This document shows, piece after piece, positions 15,389-22,150 of a stretch of DNA of 32,071 nucleotides. The position numbers and the translations under genes were made by a program. The DNA is from Candidatus Levyibacteriota bacterium (GTDB taxonomy: Bacteria > Patescibacteriota > Microgenomatia > Levybacterales > UBA12049), in NCBI GenBank assembly GCA_016214555.1, contig JACROF010000012.1, positions 267,485 to 299,555 of the forward strand, in the 5' to 3' direction. The number at the start of each line of letters is the position of its first letter. Position 1 is the stretch's first letter. Under the pieces are notes generated by a model that had not been told where the DNA came from, ran no database searches, and saw nothing but the letters and a program-made list of their open reading frames with translations.

Positions 15389-16451
15389 ACCTCGATTTAT
15401 TAAAAAAACTACGCAAAAAAAATCTCTTACTTTATATATTATTGGCTTGCTTATTGTTTTAAGCATATTTATCTCATTTATTCTCCAGAGTGGTTCACCT
15501 TTCTTTCTTCAACTCGCTGTAAACAGTGCAAAGATTATATCTCCAAACTATGATTATTCTGAGATTTATAAAAAAGAGAAAGTTAGATTCGAGATTGAAA
15601 CAGAATTTTCTTACCTTGGAATTATTTCAGTAAGATTTAATACTTTTAGGCGAATCAGTGAAGATAGTCTGATTTTTAGAATTAAAGAGAAAGGTCAGAA
15701 GAATTGGTATTATCAAAATATCTACAAAACAGATCAGTTTCAGAACAATGAATTATTTCCTTTTGGATTTCCTCCGATAAGCAATTCAAGAGGTAAGACA
15801 TATGTATTTGAAATTGAATCAAAAAAAGGGAAGCCAGGCGATGCAGTTGCCGTGAGTAGAACAACTCCAAATGTCTCCTCTACTTTTCAATACTCTTTAC
15901 AGAAGTTTTTCTATTTGGGATTCGAAGGAGTAGAATTTATTATTTATAAATATCTGCATGGGTTAGGTTCAGTTGAAAAGGATATTGTCGTTCTCTCGCC
16001 TTTTATTTTATTTTTTCTCTATAAAGCATACATAAAGAACAATAATGCACCAAGTATGATCAGGATGACTTTTATGGTCCTTATGGGGGCAACGCTATTT
16101 TATATCGTGTTACTTGGAAGGATTTTGCCAGGTGAACAAACAAATAATCAATGGGTTACTATTCTTCTTTTTCTTGTTTGGTTCATCTTTATTCTTAGGT
16201 ACAGGGTTCAAAGTAGAATATGGCTTGCATTAGCTGCTTTTGTAATATTTTTGATTCCTATTATTTTAATTTCATTTAAGAGACCTGATATGGGGGAACG
16301 TGCTGGACTGGTGGCGTATGGATTTCTTGTTATTGCAGTCTTGCATGGTTTTCTTGAGACAATAATTAAATCAATCCCAAAACTAACAGCATATGAATTT
16401 TTACTCATGTTAATTCCTTCAAATATTAAAAAGAGACTGCCTTACAAGTAG
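15375..16451 (+). CDS. Membrane protein of unknown function with one extracytoplasmic domain
   Basis: I do not recognise a named family. The 358 residues comprise a basic N terminus, one membrane helix (about 19-37), a soluble domain of about 160 residues, and five helices (about 204-220, 231-250, 260-276, 283-301 and 311-330) before a basic tail. The soluble domain looks rich in beta strands (VRFEIETEFSYLGIISVRF, DSLIFRIKEKG) and has a PFGFPPISNSRGKTYVFEIES block. Similar beta domains occur, as I recall, in membrane proteins next to GT-C enzymes in such clusters. The ATG lies inside the end of the epimerase gene, so the two are probably translated together. A role in glycan assembly or export at the outer face is inferred from context only. 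Confidence 0.7.
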   Translation: MVKAKPRFIKKTTQKKSLTLYIIGLLIVLSIFISFILQSGSPFFLQLAVNSAKIISPNYDYSEIYKKEKVRFEIETEFSYLGIISVRFNTFRRISEDSLIFRIKEKGQKNWYYQNIYKTDQFQNNELFPFGFPPISNSRGKTYVFEIESKKGKPGDAVAVSRTTPNVSSTFQYSLQKFFYLGFEGVEFIIYKYLHGLGSVEKDIVVLSPFILFFLYKAYIKNNNAPSMIRMTFMVLMGATLFYIVLLGRILPGEQTNNQWVTILLFLVWFIFILRYRVQSRIWLALAAFVIFLIPIILISFKRPDMGERAGLVAYGFLVIAVLHGFLETIIKSIPKLTAYEFLLMLIPSNIKKRLPYK

Positions 16452-16466
16452 TTTTGTACTATTTGA

Positions 16467-16494
16467 TTGAATATTATTATGTGTTATCTATAAT
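16467..16494 (+). promoter_or_regulatory. Promoter upstream of the DUF2079-like gene
   Basis: TTGAAT at 16467-16472 and a perfect TATAAT at 16489-16494 are separated by 16 bases. Transcription would begin near 16501, leaving a leader of about 24 bases before the ATG at 16525 with no clear Shine-Dalgarno sequence. It lies in the 73-base gap after the orphan membrane protein. Confidence 0.6.
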
Positions 16495-16524
16495 TAGGTA
16501 TGTGACTCAAGTTTGTATCACAAG

Positions 16525-17955
16525 ATGAAAGCAGTAAAAAATTACTTGACTGATGGTCTAAAAAAGTTCTCAGTACCACTGGGTATTTGCTTGATTTTTT
16601 TCATTTTTTACTCGATATTGGGTGTCGTACGGCATAATTATTACGGTTCATTTGGAGCTGATTTAGGTTTTATTGATCGTCAATTTTGGATTTATAGCCA
16701 TTTTAGTCTCGATGGGCTTCTGACAGGAAGTCATTTTGAATTTACTTCACTTTTTCTGTCTTCTTTATATTGGCTATGGTCTGATCCAAGAATGCTTATT
16801 ATTTTTCAGGCGTTCGTAATTACATTTTCAGGTGTTGCTGTATTTCTTTTAGCAAAAAGAAGAAAACTTAAATCTATTCTTTGTTATATCATTCTTCTTT
16901 CATATCTTACTTTTTTTGGTATTCAGAATGCTTTATGGTTTGATGTTCATTCTTCTGTTTGGGGGACAGCATTTTTTATGTGGTTTATTTACTTTTTGGA
17001 TACTAACAATAGGAGGGCTAGTATCATCACTTTTTTTCTAACAATTGGATCAAAGGAGAACATGGCTGCCTATGTATTTTTATTTACAGTAGTGTATTTT
17101 TTAATGACGAGAAAAAAGGATGCACTTCTTTTTGTATTTGCATCAATTGCATATCTATTACTCCTTTTTAAAATTGTATTTCCAGCGATTCTTCCAAAAG
17201 GATACACTTACTCAAGCTCGCAAGGATTAGTTTCTGGAAGTCCATTTCAGCTTTTTGATTCGGCCATAAAACGTGAGACACTGTTTTACACTTTCGCCTG
17301 GTTTGGATTTGTACCTCTTCTACTTCCTTTATACGCAATACCAATCTTAGGTAATTTAGCATCTTACTTTATTTTAGGACGAGAATACGTGGCTGCACAT
17401 GAAATATTTATGCACTATAGAGTTGATCTTGCTCCTCTTCTTGTTTCCTCAACTATTTTTGTGATTGGAAGGTTTAGGCGATTGAATAGTATATTTACTG
17501 CAGTCTATCTCTTGATATGCTTATTATTCTTTCAGTATACCCTTCACTCGCCTCTAAGTTACTTAACAAAGAGTTGGTTTTGGACAAAACCTAGTGGTGT
17601 TGATTCGATTAATAAACTCATAAAGGAAATTCCTCACGATAGTGATCTTGCAGCTCAGAACAACATTTTTCCTCATGTTAGTCAAAGGAGAAAGATTACA
17701 CTCATTTGGCCAGATGAAAGAACATTTAAGAAGAATTCGCCTTGTGGGAAACAAAACTGTCCATGGCTAAGATGGGACGGCTCTCCAAAGTATATAGTTG
17801 TTGATCTTTCCCCAGAATGGGACATCCGTCATTTATTGTGGCAGAACAATGAATACAAAATGGCAATCAATGGGCTGGAGAAGGAAAAGATTATTTCACT
17901 ACATCAACAAGTAGGAACAGCAAAACTATATATAGTCAATAAAAAACCAAAATAA
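16525..17955 (+). CDS. DUF2079-like multi-pass membrane protein (putative GT-C glycosyltransferase)
   Basis: A 476-residue protein from the ATG at 16525; an in-frame TTG at 16513 would add four residues. About ten hydrophobic segments are visible. The first extracytoplasmic loop contains GADLGFIDRQFW (about 44-55), and GSHFEFTSLFLSSLYWLW follows (about 68-85). These match the DLG-x-(F/Y)-x-Q...HF-x-P pattern of DUF2079 proteins, which are distantly related to GT-C transferases. The C-terminal soluble part has SDLAAQNNIFPHVSQRRKI, also usual in the family, and a late Cys pair (CGKQNC). Such proteins are thought to act on lipid-linked sugars outside the membrane, but biochemical proof is lacking. 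It has its own promoter-like sequence. Confidence 0.75.
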   Translation: MKAVKNYLTDGLKKFSVPLGICLIFFIFYSILGVVRHNYYGSFGADLGFIDRQFWIYSHFSLDGLLTGSHFEFTSLFLSSLYWLWSDPRMLIIFQAFVITFSGVAVFLLAKRRKLKSILCYIILLSYLTFFGIQNALWFDVHSSVWGTAFFMWFIYFLDTNNRRASIITFFLTIGSKENMAAYVFLFTVVYFLMTRKKDALLFVFASIAYLLLLFKIVFPAILPKGYTYSSSQGLVSGSPFQLFDSAIKRETLFYTFAWFGFVPLLLPLYAIPILGNLASYFILGREYVAAHEIFMHYRVDLAPLLVSSTIFVIGRFRRLNSIFTAVYLLICLLFFQYTLHSPLSYLTKSWFWTKPSGVDSINKLIKEIPHDSDLAAQNNIFPHVSQRRKITLIWPDERTFKKNSPCGKQNCPWLRWDGSPKYIVVDLSPEWDIRHLLWQNNEYKMAINGLEKEKIISLHQQVGTAKLYIVNKKPK

Positions 17956-17976
17956 ACTCATTGCTATTCTCTTTTT

Positions 17977-18005
17977 TTGTCCTCAGGCTCGTAAAATGAT
18001 ACAAT
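17977..18005 (+). promoter_or_regulatory. Promoter predicting a leaderless mRNA for the GtrB-like gene
   Basis: TTGTCC at 17977-17982 (four of six consensus matches) and TACAAT at 18000-18005 (five of six) have a 17-base spacer. The ATG at 18012 begins seven bases after the -10 box, which is where transcription should start. The message would therefore have no untranslated leader. Confidence 0.5.
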
Positions 18006-18011
18006 TGCTTC

Positions 18012-18959
18012 ATGGAAAAAGAAAAATCTTTTCTAAGCGTTGTCGTACCAGTCTTTAATGAACAAGATAGCATACAAGCTTTTTATAAAGAACTTATAAG
18101 GTGCCTGGAAAAAATTACAAAAAAATATGAAATTCTCTTTGTCGATGATGGTTCAGCAGATAAAACTTTTTCATTTTTGAAGGACATCCAAAAATTGAAT
18201 AAAAACGTATACGTATTTTCGTTTAGAAGAAATTTAGGTAAAGCAGAAGCTCTTACCTTTGGTTTTTTAAAATCAAAAGGAGATCTTATTGTGACCCTTG
18301 ATGCTGACTTACAAGATCAACCATCGGAAATTGAGCTTCTTATAGCAAAGCAAAAAGAAGGATATGATGTAGTTTGTGGATGGCGGAAAGATAGAAAAGA
18401 TGCTTCAAAGATGAAAATTATTTCAAGAATATTTAACGCTACTCTAAATGCTGTATTTCATCTTAATATTCACGATTATAATTGTGGCCTCAAGCTTTAC
18501 ACATCTGATGCGGCAAAAAGTCTTCACCTCTATGGAGGACTGCATAGATTTATACCTGTTCTAGCATATGAGCAAGGTTTTAGGATCTCTGAAATTCCTG
18601 TCAGGCATGAAGTAAGAAAATTTGGGGAGTCAAAATACAAATTTTCAAAAATTAAGGATATCCCTGATATTTTTACTATGCTTTTTTTAGTACGATACAT
18701 GAAGCGTCCCCTCCATTTTTTTGGTGCAATCGGGGGAACTTTGTCTCTTATTGGTTTTTTTATTCTTTCATATTTATCAGGTATAAAATTTTTCTTTGGT
18801 CAATCCATTGGGGGAAGACCATTGTTGTTTTTGGGGGTTTTGGCTGTTGTCGTTGGCGTTCAGATATTTTTTTCTGGATTTATCGCTGAGCTACTTATTA
18901 ATTTGTCACATCAAAAACAACAGCAGTATCCGCTAAAATATCCTCAGAATGATAATTAA
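18012..18959 (+). CDS. GT2 polyprenyl-phosphate glycosyltransferase, GtrB/DPM1-like with two C-terminal helices
   Basis: A 315-residue family 2 glycosyltransferase with textbook motifs: LSVVVPVFNEQDS, ILFVDDGSADKTF, DADLQDQP as the DxD loop, HDYNCGLKLY, and RHEVRKFGESKY near the acceptor phosphate site. Two membrane helices follow (about 238-262 and 272-300). This is the architecture of GtrB and related polyisoprenyl-phosphate glycosyltransferases. It would move glucose or another sugar from its nucleotide to undecaprenyl phosphate, giving a donor for the GT-C enzymes in this cluster. Unlike the GT2 at the left of the window, all canonical acidic residues are present. The gene has its own promoter-like sequence placed for leaderless expression. 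Confidence 0.9.
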   Translation: MEKEKSFLSVVVPVFNEQDSIQAFYKELIRCLEKITKKYEILFVDDGSADKTFSFLKDIQKLNKNVYVFSFRRNLGKAEALTFGFLKSKGDLIVTLDADLQDQPSEIELLIAKQKEGYDVVCGWRKDRKDASKMKIISRIFNATLNAVFHLNIHDYNCGLKLYTSDAAKSLHLYGGLHRFIPVLAYEQGFRISEIPVRHEVRKFGESKYKFSKIKDIPDIFTMLFLVRYMKRPLHFFGAIGGTLSLIGFFILSYLSGIKFFFGQSIGGRPLLFLGVLAVVVGVQIFFSGFIAELLINLSHQKQQQYPLKYPQNDN

Positions 18960-18992
18960 AGATAAAGCATTTCACTGCTGATGACTTCTGTC

Positions 18993-19021
18993 TTGACATA
19001 GAATTGAAGCTAGTTCATGCT
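18993..19021 (+). promoter_or_regulatory. Possible promoter before the half-length GT4
   Basis: A perfect TTGACA lies at 18993-18998 in the 83-base gap. The -10 match at the right distance is weak (CATGCT, 19016-19021, three of six). A GGAGAG at 19024-19029 could act as a distant Shine-Dalgarno for the ATG at 19043, with a 13-base spacing. This would start the longest transcription unit in the window. Confidence 0.35.
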
Positions 19022-19042
19022 ATGGAGAGAGTTTATTAAAAG

Positions 19043-19582
19043 ATGAAGATTGGTATAGACATTTCACAATTAACCTATCAGCAGACTGGTGTTGCAAATT
19101 ACCTTGAAGGGTTGGTAAAAGCTCTTATTGATAATGATAGCGGAGATGAATATGTGTTATTTTACTCTACCTTAAGAGGAAATCTTGCTAGCAGACTTGA
19201 GGAGTTGTTTAAAAATCCCCATGTCACTGTGAAAAAGTTTAAAATACCACCAACTATTCTTCATTTCCTGTGGAATAAACTTCATGTGCTTCCCATAGAA
19301 GTGTTTATTGGCGATGTAGATATTTTTATTTCATCAGATTGGACTGAACCCCCAGTCAAAAAAGCAAAAAAGGCAACTATACTTTATGATTTAATTGTTT
19401 TTCTGTATCCAAATGAGTCAACTGAGAAGATTATTGCAACTCAAAAAAGGAAGTTGATGTGGGTAAAAAAGGAGTCAAGCGCAATTTTTTGTATTTCTGA
19501 GGCAACAAAAAAAGACGCGATAAAAATACTTGGTATTGATGAAGGAAAATTTCATGTTATTTATCCAGGATTTACGTTATGA
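19043..19582 (+). CDS. Half-length GT4 glycosyltransferase (N-terminal domain only)
   Basis: This 179-residue protein matches the N-terminal acceptor domain of a family 4 glycosyltransferase: MKIGIDISQLTYQQTGVANYLEGL, a WTEPP block, FCISEATKKDAIKILGI and HVIYPG. Related full-length proteins, including the next gene and the one at 27837, continue after this block with a donor-binding domain of about 190 residues. Here the frame stops four codons after IYPG. The donor domain and its conserved glutamates are absent, so it should not catalyse transfer alone. It overlaps the next start by four bases (ATGA). It may be a degraded copy, a regulatory or acceptor-binding subunit, or one half of a split enzyme. 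A near-identical 20-base block recurs in the next gene at the equivalent codons, consistent with an origin by recombination. Confidence 0.75.
   Translation: MKIGIDISQLTYQQTGVANYLEGLVKALIDNDSGDEYVLFYSTLRGNLASRLEELFKNPHVTVKKFKIPPTILHFLWNKLHVLPIEVFIGDVDIFISSDWTEPPVKKAKKATILYDLIVFLYPNESTEKIIATQKRKLMWVKKESSAIFCISEATKKDAIKILGIDEGKFHVIYPGFTL
19551..19570 (+). repeat. Short repeat, copy 1 (end of the half-length GT4)
   Basis: This 20-base block matches 20066-20085 at 19 of 20 positions. Both copies encode His-Val-Ile-Tyr-Pro-Gly at the linker between GT4 domains. Copy 1 lies 12 bases before the truncated gene's stop. Confidence 0.6.
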
Positions 19583-20712
19583 AAATAGGGATTGACGCAA
19601 ACGAGGGAAATATTAAAGATAAAGTAGGAATAAGTGAGTATGTTTATGAGCTTATTTTGGAATTTTCTAAATTAGCATCAGTAGATAGAATATTTACAAT
19701 TTATTTAAAACGCAATCAAGCGGAAGATTTTCCTCAAGAGAAATCTTTTTGGAGATATTGTATTTTTGGTCCAAAAAAATTTTGGACACAATTTGCGTTG
19801 CCACTAAAGCTTTTTATTAATAAAGATAGACCTGACGTTTTCTTTTCTCCAGCCCATTATGCTCCAAGATTTTCGCCAGTCCCAACTGTCATATCAATTA
19901 TGGATTTGGCCTTTTTTCATTTTCCTGAGTATTTTACAAAAAAAGATTTAACTCAACTTCATAGTTGGACTAGTTATTCAATTAAAAATGCTAAAGCAAT
20001 TATAACGATTAGTGAGGCTTCTAAAAATGATATAATAAAATTCTATCAAGTTAGCAAGGAAAAAATTCATGTTATCTATCCAGGAATTAAAAACAAACAT
20101 ATGTTAGAACCTCACCTTTATTCTCTGCAAAAGTTGCAAAATACATATCAAATTCCTAAAAATTACATTCTTTTTGTTGGTACACTTCAGCCTCGAAAAA
20201 ATATTAATCGTCTTATTGAAGCATTCTCAAAATTGTTGAAGGAAAAAGGATTACCAGATGATCTTTCTCTTGTAATCGTAGGAAAAAAAGGTTGGAAATA
20301 CGAGGAAATACTAGCGGCTCCTGAAAAATATGGCGTTGAAGACAAGGTTATATTTTTGGATTTTGTAAAGAACGAAGATTTACAGCTTCTCTATGAACAT
20401 GCTCAGGTGTTTGCTTGGCCAAGTCTATACGAAGGCTTTGGTCTCCCTGTTCTTGAGGCAATGAAATACGGCTGTCCTGTTGTGACGAGTAATGTAAGTA
20501 GTCTTCCTGAAGCAGGAGGGGATGCGGCTTTGTACGTTGACCCAACAAAAGTAGATGACATTGAGAAAAAAATGTATAAGGTTCTTTCAGATAAAAAATT
20601 GCGATCAGATATGATTGAAAAAGGTAAAAATCATATTAAAAAGTTTAGCTGGGAGAACGCCGCAAAACAAACGCTTTCTGTTCTTGAGCAAGTCGTTCAT
20701 AATTCACGATGA
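19579..20712 (+). CDS. GT4 glycosyltransferase (full length)
   Basis: A complete 377-residue family 4 glycosyltransferase. The N-terminal domain starts MKIGIDANEGNIKDKVGISEYVYEL and includes ISIMDLAFFHFPEYF and ITISEASKNDIIKFY. HVIYPGI marks the linker near residue 168. The donor domain has ILFVGTLQPRKNINRLIEAF, a VGKKGW block and YEGFGLPVLEAMKYGCPVVTSN with the conserved glutamates. It resembles mannosyl- and rhamnosyltransferases of the same subgroup, though the donor cannot be read from sequence. It overlaps the half-length GT4 by four bases and may work with it. Confidence 0.9.
   Translation: MKIGIDANEGNIKDKVGISEYVYELILEFSKLASVDRIFTIYLKRNQAEDFPQEKSFWRYCIFGPKKFWTQFALPLKLFINKDRPDVFFSPAHYAPRFSPVPTVISIMDLAFFHFPEYFTKKDLTQLHSWTSYSIKNAKAIITISEASKNDIIKFYQVSKEKIHVIYPGIKNKHMLEPHLYSLQKLQNTYQIPKNYILFVGTLQPRKNINRLIEAFSKLLKEKGLPDDLSLVIVGKKGWKYEEILAAPEKYGVEDKVIFLDFVKNEDLQLLYEHAQVFAWPSLYEGFGLPVLEAMKYGCPVVTSNVSSLPEAGGDAALYVDPTKVDDIEKKMYKVLSDKKLRSDMIEKGKNHIKKFSWENAAKQTLSVLEQVVHNSR
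20066..20085 (+). repeat. Short repeat, copy 2 (linker of the full-length GT4)
   Basis: Matches 19551-19570 with one mismatch, in the same reading frame and at the same structural position. The two copies are 515 bases apart. Confidence 0.6.
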
Positions 20713-20741
20713 GAGATAAAACAGGACAATCAGTATCAAAA

Positions 20742-20748
20742 AAGGAGG
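20742..20748 (+). promoter_or_regulatory. Strong Shine-Dalgarno that decides the acetyltransferase start
   Basis: AAGGAGG ends five bases before the ATG at 20754. Strong sites of this kind are rare in the window, where most starts rely on overlap with the previous gene. Confidence 0.65.
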
Positions 20749-20753
20749 TTCTT

Positions 20754-21314
20754 ATGAGGGGTGGACGTAGAGTTTCTGCTGTGTCACTTGAAATGATAAA
20801 TTTTGTTTTGCATATCGTAGGCAACATCCCTTCTCATCATATTAGAAGATTTTTTTATAGAATGGCAGGCATGCAAATAGGAAAAGGATCAAGTATTCAT
20901 ATGGGTTTAAGAGTGTATGATCCCTCTCAGGTTGTTATTGGAAAGGACTCAATTGTAGGAGAGTTCACGGTGCTTGATGGTAGAGCTGAGTTGATAATCG
21001 GCGATCATGTTGATATAGCTTCTGAGGTCATGGTATACAACTCTGAGCATAATGTTCACGCAGAAGATTTTGCTGCTGAGGATGGAGTAATTCAAGAAAA
21101 AGTTGTAATTGAAGATTACGTATTTATTGGTCCAAGAGCGATAATACTTCCTGGAGTAACTATTGGGGTAGGGGCGGTTGTCGGAGCAGGAGCTGTTATT
21201 ACAAAGGATGTAAAGCCATATTCGATTGTTGGTGGAATCCCTGCGAGGGAAATTGGAGAGCGGAAAAATAAAAACCCCTCTTACAAACTTGGGAGGGCTG
21301 CATGGTTTCGATAA
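20754..21314 (+). CDS. Hexapeptide-repeat O-acyltransferase (WbbJ/maltose acetyltransferase-like)
   Basis: The chosen start gives 186 residues; an ATG at 20709, overlapping the previous stop, would add 15. The sequence shows a left-handed beta-helix built from hexapeptide turns (VVIGKDSIVGE, LIIGDHVDIAS, VVIEDYVFIGPRAIILPGVTIG, VVGAGAVITKDV) and ends with the usual SIVGGIPAREIG cap. The loop YNSEHNVH carries the probable catalytic histidine that removes a proton from a sugar hydroxyl, with acetyl-CoA as the likely donor. It would acetylate a sugar of the glycan or of its lipid-linked precursor. It sits between a GT4 and a GT2. NeuD-like N-acetyltransferases have similar folds, so O-acetylation is an inference. 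Confidence 0.85.
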   Translation: MRGGRRVSAVSLEMINFVLHIVGNIPSHHIRRFFYRMAGMQIGKGSSIHMGLRVYDPSQVVIGKDSIVGEFTVLDGRAELIIGDHVDIASEVMVYNSEHNVHAEDFAAEDGVIQEKVVIEDYVFIGPRAIILPGVTIGVGAVVGAGAVITKDVKPYSIVGGIPAREIGERKNKNPSYKLGRAAWFR

Positions 21315-22150
21315 TAATTCTCTCTTATAACAGAAGTGATTTGTTGAAAGAGTGTTTGTCATCGATATACAACAATGTTAAGAATAACTTTGAGGTGATT
21401 GTTGTTGACAATGCTTCAAGCGACGATAGTATCGAGGTTGTCAAAAAGAATTTCAAAAAAGTGAAACTTATTCAAAATAATGAAAATGCAGGGTTTGCAA
21501 AGGGTTGTAATATCGGGGCAAAAAACGCTACAGGAGAATACCTCCTTTTTCTTAATAGTGATGCAGAGCTAGAGAATGATCCTCTTCCTGCATTACTAAA
21601 AACGTTTGATGAAAATAAAGATGCTGGAATTGTTGGTGGATTGCTTCTTAATCACGATAATACTCTCCAGCGATCTTTCGGAAATTTTTATTTCATTAAA
21701 AATATTTTTATACTACTTTTTAGAGGCGAGAAAGGTGAACTTGAACGCTATAAGAGTTCAATTACTTTGAAAACAGATTGGGTAAGTGGGGGATTTATGA
21801 TGGTAAACAAGGAAGTGTTCCAGAGTGTAGGTGGATTTAATGAATCATATTTTATGTATATTGAAGATATGGATTTGTGTTATAGGGTAAAAAAAATTGG
21901 GAAATGTGTATATGTAAATCCTCATGCAAAAGTAAAACATTTGGGTCAGGGTAGTAGTAACAAGACATTTGCAATAGTGCACATTTTTGAAGGATTACAG
22001 ATTTTTTACAAACAACAGCGAAGTATCTATGAATATTATGTAGTAAAGTGTATGTTGGCAATAAAAGGAATTGCCTCTCTTCTCATAGGTGTATTAACCT
22101 TCAATAAATATTTAATTAGAACTTATATAGGAGCACTAAAAACATTATGA
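21302..22150 (+). CDS. GT2 glycosyltransferase, rhamnosyltransferase (WbbL)-like
   Basis: This 282-residue family 2 glycosyltransferase has a very regular motif set: VSIIILSYNRSDLL, FEVIVVDNASSDDSIE, NNENAGFAKGCNIGAKNATG and FLNSDAELE as the metal-binding loop. These are followed by DWVSGGFMMVNKEVFQSVGGFNE, SYFMYIEDMDLCYRVKKIG with the probable catalytic acids, and VKHLGQGSS. The combination is typical of WbbL-like rhamnosyltransferases, which add a deoxyhexose to a lipid-linked acceptor. The C-terminal end is hydrophobic and may associate with the membrane. It overlaps the acetyltransferase by 13 bases and the polymerase fusion by four bases. Rhamnose specificity is not proven by these motifs. 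Confidence 0.87.
   Translation: MVSIIILSYNRSDLLKECLSSIYNNVKNNFEVIVVDNASSDDSIEVVKKNFKKVKLIQNNENAGFAKGCNIGAKNATGEYLLFLNSDAELENDPLPALLKTFDENKDAGIVGGLLLNHDNTLQRSFGNFYFIKNIFILLFRGEKGELERYKSSITLKTDWVSGGFMMVNKEVFQSVGGFNESYFMYIEDMDLCYRVKKIGKCVYVNPHAKVKHLGQGSSNKTFAIVHIFEGLQIFYKQQRSIYEYYVVKCMLAIKGIASLLIGVLTFNKYLIRTYIGALKTL

Noticed and set aside
16443-16458. AGTA...TACT stem after the orphan membrane protein
   Set aside because: A four-base stem without a following T tract is too weak to call a terminator.
17968-17980. T-rich run after the DUF2079-like gene considered as a terminator
   Set aside because: No GC-rich hairpin precedes it; part of it fits better as the -35 region of the next promoter.
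20949-21362. Minus-strand reading frame of 137 codons
   Set aside because: It runs antisense to the acetyltransferase and GT2 genes, both strongly supported by motifs, and its translation shows no recognisable domain.
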